A stretch of 64,000 nucleotides of DNA from UBA4742 sp002403895 (lineage in GTDB: Bacteria > Actinomycetota > Acidimicrobiia > Acidimicrobiales > Acidimicrobilacustridaceae). How positions within the stretch are numbered: the stretch's first letter is position 1; each line of letters begins with the position of its first letter. The notes under the pieces were generated by a model that had not been told where the DNA came from, did no database searches, and saw nothing but the letters and a program-made list of their open reading frames with translations. The position numbers and the translations under genes were made by a program. Below, in pieces: positions 1-7,135 of the stretch. Location: assembly GCA_036823295.1 (NCBI GenBank), contig DAISGD010000015.1, positions 1-64,000 on the forward strand. The letters are read 5' to 3'.

Positions 1-22
1 TGCCGGTTACCTCTCGCCAACC

Positions 23-172
23 TCAGCCGGAGACGAGGTGGAGGTTGACCGGGTAGGCCCACTCCACTCCCTGCCATGCCTTGACGGCGCCAATCACGCC
101 GACAACGTAGCCGTAGCTGGCCACCACGAAGAACACCAACCAACCAAGAGCTCTCCCCCAAGTAGGCGGCAT
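23..172 (-). CDS. Possible small membrane protein (49 aa)
   Basis: A short reading frame from the ATG at 172 gives a 49-residue protein with one convincing hydrophobic segment (about residues 10-30, GWLVFFVVASYGYVVGV) followed by an aromatic, weakly charged tail. The same frame is open much further upstream, but that part is the antisense of the sedolisin gene and looks like noise. No clear ribosome binding site precedes the ATG. It points away from the sedolisin gene at 272. No function can be assigned; it may be a fragment of a larger membrane protein. Low confidence. Confidence 0.3.
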   Translation of the reverse strand: MPPTWGRALGWLVFFVVASYGYVVGVIGAVKAWQGVEWAYPVNLHLVSG

Positions 173-271
173 CGGCGACCGGTTCTGAGTCGACACCGAA
201 GTTGTGACGGCTCCGCCACGTACTGTGGTATCGTTTGGCTCTCTTGTCCCAGACCTGTCGGTCAAGAAAGA

Positions 272-1462
272 ATGGGGAAACCAGTGCGCGCAGGGCGGTT
301 GTGCTCGGTCGGCGGTTTCGCCGTCTTGTCGGTGTGGTTGGCGTTCGTGCCGGGGGCCGCCGCGCTCAATGCGCACGCGTCGTCTCAGGCGGTGTGTCCC
401 GGTGCGGCGGTCGACAACGCGCGGTGTTCTGCGCATGTCGTCACCGATCGCAACGGAAATCCGAGCGCCACGACCGCGCCAACGGGCTACGGGCCGACGC
501 AGTTCCAGACTGCATACGGACTGACCGCTGCGGCTGCCGCGCCCACGACGCAGACGATCGGCATCGTCGACGCGTACGACGACGCGAACGCGGAGAGCGA
601 TCTCGCGGTGTACAGCCAGACGTATGGCCTGCCGGCGTGCACGACTGCCAACGGCTGCTTCAAGAAGGTCAACCAAAAGGGTGGCACGAACTATCCACGC
701 AAGAACTCCGGCTGGGCACTCGAGATCTCGCTCGACGTTCAGATAGCGCATGCGACGTGCCCCAACTGCAGGATCTTGCTGGTCGAGGCGTCGTCGAGCA
801 GCTTCTCGAACCTGCTCGCGGCCGAGGACTGGGCGACGAGTCATGCGAACGTCGTGTCGAACTCGTGGGGGGCGAGTGAGTTCTCGAGCGAGACGACGTC
901 GAGCTACGACGGCCACTTCAACCGTCCGGGTGTCCCGATCACGGTGTCGGCAGGGGACAACGGCTACGGCCCCGAGTACCCGGCAGCGTCGCGCTTTGTC
1001 ACCGCGGTCGGAGGCACGACACTGAACCTCAACGCTGACAACACACGCGCCAGCGAAAGCGTGTGGAACGGTACCGGCAGCGGATGCAGCGCGTACGAGA
1101 CGAAACCGACATGGCAGTCCGACACTGGCTGCACGCGACGGACAGTTGCCGACGTGTCGGCCGACGCCGACCCGAACACCGGCGCGGCCATCTACGATTC
1201 GGCCGGGTACTCCGGCCAAGTCGGGTGGTTCCGGGTCGGCGGGACCAGCCTTTCCGCACCCTTGATCGCCGCGGTGTACGCGCTCGCCGGCAACGGCAGC
1301 ACGACCCTGTCCGGCTCGTATCCATACAGCCACACCGCGAGCCTCTTCGATGTGTCGTCCGGTAGCAACGGCAGCTGCAGTCCCGCGTACCTTTGCACGG
1401 CGGGTTCCGGGTACGACGGTCCGACCGGGCTTGGCACGCCGGCTGGCACCGGCGCGTTCTGA
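272..1462 (+). CDS. Secreted sedolisin-type serine-carboxyl protease (peptidase S53)
   Basis: Predicted exported protease of 396 residues. A signal peptide covers about residues 1-36 (hydrophobic GGFAVLSVWLAFVPGAA then AxA sites). The S53 catalytic set is visible: Glu151 and Asp155 in ALEISLD, Asp229 in SAGDNG, and nucleophile Ser326 in GGTSLSAP. Asp360 and the GYDGPTGLGTP segment near the C-terminus resemble the family calcium site. The region before the catalytic domain is only about 70 residues, much shorter than the pro-domain of classical sedolisins, as in the short actinobacterial branch. ATG 272 is chosen because it starts the signal peptide; GTG 284 with a GGGG upstream is an alternative. 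Codons such as ACG and TCG seem more frequent than in the core genes, hinting at transfer. The stop lies next to a dispersed repeat. Confidence 0.88.
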   Translation: MGKPVRAGRLCSVGGFAVLSVWLAFVPGAAALNAHASSQAVCPGAAVDNARCSAHVVTDRNGNPSATTAPTGYGPTQFQTAYGLTAAAAAPTTQTIGIVDAYDDANAESDLAVYSQTYGLPACTTANGCFKKVNQKGGTNYPRKNSGWALEISLDVQIAHATCPNCRILLVEASSSSFSNLLAAEDWATSHANVVSNSWGASEFSSETTSSYDGHFNRPGVPITVSAGDNGYGPEYPAASRFVTAVGGTTLNLNADNTRASESVWNGTGSGCSAYETKPTWQSDTGCTRRTVADVSADADPNTGAAIYDSAGYSGQVGWFRVGGTSLSAPLIAAVYALAGNGSTTLSGSYPYSHTASLFDVSSGSNGSCSPAYLCTAGSGYDGPTGLGTPAGTGAF

Positions 1463-1464
1463 TA

Positions 1465-1585
1465 CCACCGCTCGACGGGCTCCAGGGCTGCTGGGCCGGC
1501 GGCGGAGCGTGAACTCCAGCGCCTTGGCGTGTGAACCTCATCCTGGCCCACCGAGCGATCCCAGACCTCGGGCGGCGATACGGGG
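1465..1585. repeat. Dispersed ~120-bp imperfect repeat, copy A
   Basis: This stretch begins two bases after the sedolisin stop codon and matches 2122-2238 in the same orientation with roughly three quarters identity by eye. The best-conserved core is GTGAACTCC-GCGCCTT-GCGTGTGAACC (1509-1537 here, 2161-2189 in the other copy), and the ends share CCACCGCT and GGGCGGCGAT. No transposase is attached. It could be a non-autonomous mobile element or a duplicated 3' end. Confidence 0.6.
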
Positions 1586-1714
1586 CTACGGCTGCTGCCC
1601 ACCCGAGCTTGGACGATGGACGACCTCATCAGCCGTCGCCCAGCCGGCGCTGGGGCAGCTGGTGCCGCCCTGGTCGGCATGGAGTGGTGGAGCGAGCCGC
1701 CGGGCGGTTGACGC

Positions 1715-2065
1715 GTGGGCCGGGCCGCCAGCATCGCGTTCCTGTCCTCCCAGGGCTACGAGGTCGACGAGGCCGAGCCACCGGGGCTGGGATTGGTGTC
1801 GTTCCTGCTGCTGTCGGCGATTGTGCTGGTGCCGGTCGCCGCGGCCGCGTGGTTCGGGTTCCGTGCCGCACGCGGGGGCCATCGCAGTGGCATGACGGCC
1901 GCTGTGCTCGCCGCCCTCATCGGCGGTGGCCTCGTGCCGCTCGGCCTGCCACTGTTCCTGAGCCGCTTGGTGGGGTGGCCCGTCGTGCTCCTCATCGGCG
2001 CCGCGATCGCCGGGGTCGTCGCAGCGTTGTCAGCCCGTCGCCGCAGGAGCCCGACCACCGGCTGA
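1715..2065 (+). CDS. Hypothetical membrane protein, three predicted TM helices
   Basis: A 116-residue protein from GTG 1715 with hydrophobic segments at about residues 26-48, 60-80 and 87-107, an arginine-rich loop between the first two and an RRRR tail. This looks like a genuine small integral membrane protein whose C-terminus faces the cytoplasm by the positive-inside rule. It lies between the two copies of the dispersed repeat. I do not recognise a family. The start is uncertain: the first 23 residues are not hydrophobic and no strong ribosome binding site is visible. Its 3' end overlaps the tail of the broken DUF4870 frame on the other strand. Confidence 0.5.
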   Translation: MGRAASIAFLSSQGYEVDEAEPPGLGLVSFLLLSAIVLVPVAAAAWFGFRAARGGHRSGMTAAVLAALIGGGLVPLGLPLFLSRLVGWPVVLLIGAAIAGVVAALSARRRRSPTTG

Positions 2066-2507
2066 GCGAAATTCTGACCGCCCAGAACGGGCCGTTCAGC
2101 AGTAGGCCCACGATCCGAGACCCACCGCTGGACTCCAGCGCCGGCAGGCCAGGTGCCGAGTGTGAACTCCGGCGCCTTAGCGTGTGAACCGCCTCAACGG
2201 GCGTCCGGCCGATCCCAGGCCTGGGGCGGCGATCCGGGTTCTGTCGCCAACCCACCAGGAGCCAACCGACGAAGGCCGGGAGGTTCCAACCGGCCGCCAC
2301 GAAGCCCAAGCCCAGGATCGTGGGTACCAGCAATGCGATGTGGAGATTGAGCACCCGCCCGGTGACCTGCCTCAGGAAGGGATCGTGACGCGCTGCGGTG
2401 CAGCGGACCACGACGGCGAGCAAGAGGAGCGGACCGAGCCAGCACCACAACTGGCAGAGCACGGCGACGATCCGAGCGTTCCGGCTTGACTCCGACCTCG
2501 TAGACAT
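1992..2507 (-). pseudogene. Truncated DUF4870-like membrane protein fused to repeat-derived sequence
   Basis: From ATG 2507 the frame encodes two hydrophobic helices with the sequence style of DUF4870 proteins (LCQLWCWLGPLLLL, then DPFLRQVTGRVLNLHIAL, comparable to the family's 'HGREALNFQ' turn, then a second helix pair). The recognisable domain stops at WRQNP, near 2235. That is exactly the edge of dispersed repeat copy B, and the remaining frame is translated repeat and downstream sequence. The family normally has a further helix and a short basic tail, which are missing. I read this as a gene whose 3' end was replaced when the repeat arrived. The DUF4870 assignment is from motif style only. 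Confidence 0.5.
2122..2238. repeat. Dispersed ~120-bp imperfect repeat, copy B
   Basis: This is the second copy of the element at 1465-1585, in direct orientation about 650 bp away. Read on the minus strand it forms the foreign tail of the truncated DUF4870 frame, so its edge coincides with the loss of protein similarity. Conserved blocks are CCACCGCT, GTGAACTCC, GCGTGTGAACC, CGATCCCAG and GGGGCGGCGAT. Confidence 0.6.
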
Positions 2508-2624
2508 CTGCCCTGGCTGCACCGCAGCGGACGCGCTCCAGGAACGGCCCTTTCGCTACGCAGGTGGGTCGACCACGGAATTGATCGCCGATCTTCCGGA
2601 CCATCCTCGTCGATCGGGCAATCG

Positions 2625-3122
2625 CTATGGCGCGTCCTCGGCCAGGATCTCTGCGATCTGGCCCATTGCGGCGGCCATCCCCTCCTCCATGCCCATCGAT
2701 TCGAGCTGCTCCATCGCCTGTAGCGAGGGGAATTGTGTCTCGATGGCCATGAGGGTGCCGCCGCCGTCGCGTTCCGTCAGGGTGACGACCGTGGTCGTCG
2801 TGGGCATAGCGTCGTTGGGCGTCCAGTCGTCGTTTGCGAATCCGTCCTTCAGCTCCAGTCGGTTCGGCGGCTCAACGGCGAGTACCTGCCACCAGCCATG
2901 CGGCTTGTCACCGTCGGGCCCGGTCATGAAGTACGTGACCCGCCCGCCCGTCGTGAGGTCGTGGTCCACGACGGTGGCGGGGTACGTCGGTGGGCCCCAC
3001 CAGCGCTCGAGCTGCCGCGGGTCAGCCCACAGCTGCCAGGCGCGCTCGACAGTGGCGTCGAGCTCGGTGGTGATCGTCATGGTGAGGGCCTTGGGGTCCT
3101 TGCGGACGCTTGTGACGGTCAT
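2625..3122 (-). CDS. SRPBCC / AHSA1-type protein
   Basis: A 165-residue START-like (SRPBCC) fold protein of the group related to the Aha1 C-terminal domain. Diagnostic segments are the N-terminal ATVERAWQLWADPRQLERWWGP, the central TTGGRVTYFMTGPDG and the C-terminal amphipathic helix starting QAMEQLESMGMEEGM. Such proteins bind small hydrophobic ligands in a helix-grip cavity; the ligand is unknown. The ATG at 3122 overlaps the ArsR stop codon as ATGA, so the two genes are translationally coupled. A longer upstream frame is basic and unlike the family and is not used. ArsR plus SRPBCC is a very common actinobacterial pair in which the repressor controls both genes. Confidence 0.88.
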   Translation of the reverse strand: MTVTSVRKDPKALTMTITTELDATVERAWQLWADPRQLERWWGPPTYPATVVDHDLTTGGRVTYFMTGPDGDKPHGWWQVLAVEPPNRLELKDGFANDDWTPNDAMPTTTTVVTLTERDGGGTLMAIETQFPSLQAMEQLESMGMEEGMAAAMGQIAEILAEDAP

Positions 3123-3472
3123 GGGTTCGGTCCTCCGTTGTGTTCGTCGGCGAGCATCTCGCCGATCCGGTCGATCCGGCATTTCCAGACGGCTTCCAAC
3201 TGATCAAGCAGGAGAGAGGCCTTACGCATGGTGTCGACGTTGCCGCGGACGAGCTGCTCGCGGCCCTTGCGCTGCTTGATCACGAGCCCCGCACCCTCGA
3301 GCACCGCCACGTGTTTTTGTACGGCGGCAAAGCTCATCGGGTAACGGCGGGCGAGGGCGGAGACGTTGTGCTGACCTTCGAGCGTGCGCAGGAGGATGTC
3401 GCGCCGGGTGGCATCGGCGAGGGCGTGGAACACCCGGTCCGCCTGGTCGTTCGCCAGATGATCTACAACCAT
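3119..3472 (-). CDS. ArsR-family winged-helix transcriptional regulator
   Basis: A 117-residue winged-helix repressor. The start VFHALADATRRDILLRTLE, the recognition helix region FAAVQKHVAVLEGAGLVIKQ and the wing RKGREQLVRG are typical ArsR features. No CxC metal-binding motif is present, so it probably does not sense metals directly. ATG 3472 is used; GTG 3490 would add six residues (VVIYNL). Both lie within or next to a perfect palindrome at 3461-3484, so the protein most likely represses its own operon, including the downstream SRPBCC gene, by binding over its start site. Confidence 0.9.
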   Translation of the reverse strand: MVVDHLANDQADRVFHALADATRRDILLRTLEGQHNVSALARRYPMSFAAVQKHVAVLEGAGLVIKQRKGREQLVRGNVDTMRKASLLLDQLEAVWKCRIDRIGEMLADEHNGGPNP

Positions 3473-3484
3473 TAGGTTGTAGAT
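3461..3484. promoter_or_regulatory. Palindromic operator over the arsR start
   Basis: ATCTACAACC, spacer ATTA, GGTTGTAGAT: a perfect 10+10 bp inverted repeat with a 4-bp spacer. It straddles the ArsR start codon (ATG complement at 3470-3472), which fits an autoregulatory ArsR operator. That this protein binds here is inferred from position and symmetry. Confidence 0.75.
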
Positions 3485-3674
3485 AACCACAGCGCGGGCA
3501 GCAACGCAAGGTCAAGTGCTGCAAGGTCCCGACGCAGACGGTTCGCGTCTACCCGGCCCGCTGACCCGATCAGGCCAAGGCGCCTGAGGAACCGCGGACG
3601 CTAACCAGCACCACCAACAACACGGTGGATCCCGCCCACACGATCATCCCTGCCGGATCTCGCTTGCCAGTCGG

Positions 3675-4601
3675 TCAAGCAAGGTCGCGTCGTAGACGCG
3701 GCAGGCTGGACGCCAGTACCTCGTAAACGGCTTGAGGTCCTGCCCTCGGAACCCCGGCGCGCGCGTACGGCGGGTCGTAGAAAAGGAACTCGCTGAAACC
3801 TTCCGCGTGCCACGCAGCAACTTGGTCCTCGAACTGCTCGGACGACGCCCAAGCGGTATCGGCCGCCAAGCCGAGCAAAACCGAATAGCGGATCTCACCA
3901 GGATCGCGGCCGATCGCTTCACAGGACGCAACCAGGCCATCGCGCATGGTAACGGCGTCGGCGAGAGACGGACCGTAGGTGTTCCAGGTGTCTGCGTGCC
4001 GGGCGGCGACCGCGAGCGTGCGGCGACCATGGGCGGCCAGCACGAGGGGCGGGCGCGGGCGCTGTACGAACCCCGGAGCCATCGCGGCCCCGTCGGTGCG
4101 GTACCAGCGCCCGGCGAAGGACACGTCACCACCACGAGCAAGCTGGTCAACGAGCGAGACGTACTCCGCGAAGCGCTCGGCGCGTTCGATGTCAGACCAG
4201 TCCCCGACGCCCCACATCGCCTGATCGGTCAATGCGCCACCAGCGCCGAGGCCGATCTCGAGACGACCAGCGGTGATGTGGTCCACGGTCTGCGCCTGCT
4301 TGGCCAACAGCATCGGAGACCTGGAGACGACCGCGCCAACCAGAAGCCCGACGCGTACGCGAGTTGTGCTCGCCGCGAGAGCGGCCAAACCCGTCCAGCC
4401 CTCGAACCACGGCTGGCCGGGAGCGTGCGGGTTGGTGAAGTGGTCACACGACCAGATCGAGTCGACGCCGCCGTCTTCAAGCCGTCGCCACCGCGCGACC
4501 AGCGCGGACCACGGCTCGTTCGGCAACACCAACACCCCGAAACGTGGTGCATGGATGGCGGAACGATCGTGAGCGGTGGACACAACGAGAGCCTCGCACA
4601 T
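3675..4601 (-). CDS. LLM-class flavin-dependent oxidoreductase (luciferase-like, probably F420-dependent)
   Basis: A 308-residue TIM-barrel protein of the bacterial luciferase-like family. Typical segments are RLEDGGVDSIWSCDHF near the N-terminus, TTRVRVGLLVGAVVSRSP, the GRLEIGLGAG loop, and a C-terminal part ending in a VYEVLAS helix. In actinobacteria such enzymes commonly use F420 or FMN to oxidise or reduce small organic substrates; cofactor and substrate cannot be told here. The start at ATG 4601 gives about 17 residues before the barrel begins (PRFGVLVLPNEPW), so the true start may be slightly downstream. It lies downstream of the ArsR pair in the same direction but is separated by about 200 bp that I cannot assign. 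Confidence 0.85.
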   Translation of the reverse strand: MCEALVVSTAHDRSAIHAPRFGVLVLPNEPWSALVARWRRLEDGGVDSIWSCDHFTNPHAPGQPWFEGWTGLAALAASTTRVRVGLLVGAVVSRSPMLLAKQAQTVDHITAGRLEIGLGAGGALTDQAMWGVGDWSDIERAERFAEYVSLVDQLARGGDVSFAGRWYRTDGAAMAPGFVQRPRPPLVLAAHGRRTLAVAARHADTWNTYGPSLADAVTMRDGLVASCEAIGRDPGEIRYSVLLGLAADTAWASSEQFEDQVAAWHAEGFSEFLFYDPPYARAGVPRAGPQAVYEVLASSLPRLRRDLA

Positions 4602-4711
4602 GGAGTTGGCGCCACGACCATCGGCTCTCGGTCGCGGCCCTCCGTGTCACCCGAGCGTTCACCGTCTGGAGTGTCGATGCCAAGATCGGAGCCGGGGCCG
4701 CCCAGCGACTC

Positions 4712-4921
4712 TTGTCGCTGCTCAAGGCGGCGTACTTTCACGCACCTTCCCCCAGCCCCCAGTCCGTCGCCGCCTACAGCGACCACGCCGACGACTACGA
4801 GGCTGCGCACGCCACGAAGATGCTCGACACCGCCGAGCGGTTCGCCGGCTCGCTGCCGGCGCCGTCGCTGATCCTCGACGCGGGCTGCGGCCCGGGCCAC
4901 GACCTCGCCCGGTTCTCGGCA
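4712..4921 (+). pseudogene. N-terminal relic of a class I SAM-dependent methyltransferase
   Basis: The plus-strand frame contains AAYSDHADDYEAAHATKML, a typical methyltransferase N-terminal helix, and motif I as LDAGCGPGHDLARF, the SAM-binding glycine loop. Similarity ends at about 4921, directly before a terminator-like hairpin, and the following residues are simply the translated hairpin. Motifs II-IV and the rest of the fold (about 150 residues) are absent, so this cannot be a working methyltransferase. No convincing start codon is seen; TTG 4712 is only a guess. The relic sits between the luciferase-like gene and the ABC exporter. Confidence 0.65.
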
Positions 4922-4951
4922 GAACAGCCCCCACCTCGGTTGGGGCTGTTC
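4922..4951. terminator. Hairpin terminator downstream of the ABC exporter operon
   Basis: GAACAGCCCC (4922-4931) and GGGGCTGTTC (4942-4951) form a perfect 10-bp stem with a 10-base loop. It lies 40 bp beyond the stop codon of the minus-strand permease gene and directly abuts the methyltransferase relic. There is no long T tract, as is common in high-GC actinobacteria. Confidence 0.6.
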
Positions 4952-4991
4952 CTATGTGTCCGATGGGTGGCGCTGCCGCTGAGGCCAGCTC

Positions 4992-5849
4992 CTAGGCAAT
5001 GACCCGCTTCTTGAAGCCGGCGATGCCCTTCCACGTGAGCAGCACGGTGAACCCGATCATGACGGGGTAGATGGCGAACAGGGACATGTGGGGTATGTCG
5101 GTCAGCGCAGCCCGGAACCCCTCGCTGATGTACACGAGCGGGTTGGCCAGCGACAGGATCTGCAGCCAGCGGATGGCCGCCAACGCCTTCCACGGGTAGT
5201 AAATGCAGCCCAGGAAGGTGATCGGTACCACGATGACGCCGAACAGCATGGGCACCGTCCGGGGGTCGAACATGGTGCCGAAGGTCATGCCCAGCGCGCT
5301 GGACATCAGACACGCCAGCGGGAGCAGGGTGATGAGCACCAGCCAGTGGACGTGCAGGTGCACGGGAGTGGCCGGAACGATGGCGGCGATCGGGAACACC
5401 AGCAGCGCGGCGATCAGGCACTGCAACGCCCCCGCAACGATCTTCTCGCCGGCGACGAGTTCCACCGGCAGGGGAGCGAGCACCCGGTCCTCGATCTCGC
5501 GGGTGTAGCCGAACTCCTGCACCAGCGGCAGGGCCACGGCTTGGATGCCTTGGAACAGGATGACCGAAGCGATCACGCCGGCGATCAGTGACGCCGTGTA
5601 GCCGGCGCCCCCGTCCGGGCTGGTCGGACCGCCACCGATGCCCAGACCGATCTTGGGCAGCACGTAGGTGAAGACGAACACGAGCAGGAACGGCTGGATC
5701 AGGGTCCGGGGCAGGAACTCCTTGAGGTTGTGCGACAGCACGTAGGCGTCGCGGATGAGCAGGGCCCGGAATGCGGACCGGCCCGAGGCCCGCGATTCGG
5801 ACTCAAAGGCGGCCTCGGGGCCGCTGGTGGGCGTGTCGACGGTGGTCAT
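4992..5849 (-). CDS. ABC-2 type transporter permease (DrrB-like)
   Basis: A 285-residue integral membrane protein with about six hydrophobic segments and the ABC-2 family layout: N-terminal cytosolic stretch, RDAYVLSHNLKEFLPRTLIQP leading to the first helix, then EFGYTREIEDRVLAPLPVELVAGEKIVAG, the conserved cytosolic element of DrrB-type exporters, and a final helix before the basic tail. It forms the membrane channel with the ATPase encoded just upstream; their genes overlap by four bases (ATGA). Such pairs export drugs, glycolipids or polyketides; the substrate is not predictable. A hairpin terminator follows the stop codon. Confidence 0.88.
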   Translation of the reverse strand: MTTVDTPTSGPEAAFESESRASGRSAFRALLIRDAYVLSHNLKEFLPRTLIQPFLLVFVFTYVLPKIGLGIGGGPTSPDGGAGYTASLIAGVIASVILFQGIQAVALPLVQEFGYTREIEDRVLAPLPVELVAGEKIVAGALQCLIAALLVFPIAAIVPATPVHLHVHWLVLITLLPLACLMSSALGMTFGTMFDPRTVPMLFGVIVVPITFLGCIYYPWKALAAIRWLQILSLANPLVYISEGFRAALTDIPHMSLFAIYPVMIGFTVLLTWKGIAGFKKRVIA

Positions 5850-6838
5850 TCGCGCAGGTCCTTCCCGGTGAGCTTGATGAACACGGTCTCGAGAGTCGGC
5901 CCCGTGGCCGAGAGGTCGGTGACGTCGTAGCCGTGCTTCACGGCGAGCTGCACCACCTCGGGTAGCACGCCCTTGGCCCCCTTCACGCCGAGCACGATCT
6001 TGCCGTCCACCACGTTGGCCTCGGTCGCCCCTTCGACTTCCGCCCCCAGCATCGCGGCCACTGGGGCGGGGTCGCCGGCCACCGTGACCAGTACCTGTGA
6101 GTCGATGCCGGTGGCGTCCTTGAGCTCCTGGGGGGTGCCCAGGGCGAGCAGCTTGCCGTGGTCGATTATGGCAAGGCGGTTGCAGAGCTGGTCGGCCTCT
6201 TCCATGTAGTGGGTGGTGAGCAGGATGGTCTGCCCGTCACCGTGGAGCTCGCCCAGGATCTCCCACAGGGCGATGCGGCTCTGGGGGTCGAGGCCGGCGG
6301 TGGGTTCGTCCAGAAACAGGATCGACGGATTGTGCATGACCGCCCGGGCCACCATCAGGCGCTGGGCCATGCCCCCGGACAGGGCCAGCACCGGGGACTT
6401 GGCTCGCTCGCTGAGGCGGAACTGTTCGAGCAGCTGGTGGCACTTGGCCCGGGACTGCTTGGCCGACATGCCGAAGAACCGGCCGTGGAAGTAGAGGTTG
6501 TTCCACACCGACAGCGAGCGGTCGAGCGTGTTGGACTGTGGCACCACCCCGATGAGGCGCTTGGCCAGCGCCGGGTGGGCGACCACGTCGATGCCGCCGA
6601 CGAGGGCCCGGCCGCTGGTGGGGATGACCCGGGTGGTGAGCATGCCCGCGGTGGTCGTCTTGCCGGCGCCGTTGGGGCCGAGCAGGCCGAAGATCTCGCC
6701 CTTGAACACGGTCATGTCGAGGTTGTCGACCGCCTTGATGTCACCCGGGTAGATCTTGGTGAGCCATTCGGCCCGAATTACTTCGTCCCGGGAATCGATG
6801 GTCGAAGGCGGGGCGGCCGCCTGGAGTGGGCTCGTCAT
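5846..6838 (-). CDS. ABC transporter ATP-binding protein (DrrA-like)
   Basis: A 330-residue nucleotide-binding subunit. Walker A is GPNGAGKTTT, the Q-loop is VVPQSNTLD, the signature is LSGGMAQRL, Walker B is ILFLDEPTAGLDP and the switch histidine is LLTTHYMEEADQL. The last ~90 residues form the extra C-terminal domain typical of DrrA-type exporters, ending LETVFIKLTGKDLRE. It couples ATP hydrolysis to the permease encoded immediately downstream. The 5' leader contains a 12-bp triple tandem repeat. The intergenic region to the divergent gene at 7136 is about 300 bp and should hold both promoters, but I could not pick out a clear -35/-10 pair. Confidence 0.92.
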   Translation of the reverse strand: MTSPLQAAAPPSTIDSRDEVIRAEWLTKIYPGDIKAVDNLDMTVFKGEIFGLLGPNGAGKTTTAGMLTTRVIPTSGRALVGGIDVVAHPALAKRLIGVVPQSNTLDRSLSVWNNLYFHGRFFGMSAKQSRAKCHQLLEQFRLSERAKSPVLALSGGMAQRLMVARAVMHNPSILFLDEPTAGLDPQSRIALWEILGELHGDGQTILLTTHYMEEADQLCNRLAIIDHGKLLALGTPQELKDATGIDSQVLVTVAGDPAPVAAMLGAEVEGATEANVVDGKIVLGVKGAKGVLPEVVQLAVKHGYDVTDLSATGPTLETVFIKLTGKDLRE

Positions 6839-6864
6839 AGGGCTTCGGCTTCCTGTGCGGTGCG

Positions 6865-6899
6865 GGCTTCAGTGGTGGCTTCAGTGGTGGCTTCGGTGG
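6865..6899. repeat. Three 12-bp tandem repeats in the ABC operon leader
   Basis: GGCTTCAGTGGT occurs at 6865-6876 and 6877-6888 and, as GGCTTCGGTGG, at 6889-6899. The array lies 27 bp upstream of the ATPase start codon on the minus strand and is not part of any gene I support. Confidence 0.7.
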
Positions 6900-7135
6900 A
6901 CGGTGAAACGTGATGCGCAGCCGCTCGAGCACGGCGCGCCCTCAAACCACTCCCGGACGACCTTGGCGGTGAGGGCCAGTTGACGCCCCAAACGGCTGGG
7001 GAGTGGCTTGATTGCGAATCATTGGTCGACAAGCTATTCGTTGACGAACGGTGTTCCACCTGTGCATGTCGCAATGGTTCCAGGAGCCCCTTCGACCCAC
7101 GGCTATGCCAGGCCAGCTAGGGGCGGTGTGCTCAG

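Noticed and set aside
38..271. N-terminal extension of the sedolisin frame
   Set aside because: The residues before ATG 272 look random and would place the signal peptide internally.
23..1468. 481-residue minus-strand frame over the sedolisin gene
   Set aside because: Arg/Val/Gly-rich antisense of a clear protease; only its last 49 residues look like a possible small membrane protein and are listed separately.
3600..3674. Minus-strand 25-residue hydrophobic frame (MIVWAGSTVLLVVLV)
   Set aside because: Too short and without RBS or neighbours to support it.
6835..7074. 79-residue minus-strand frame across the 12-bp repeats
   Set aside because: Composition comes from the tandem repeat (TEATTEART); no start signal or domain.
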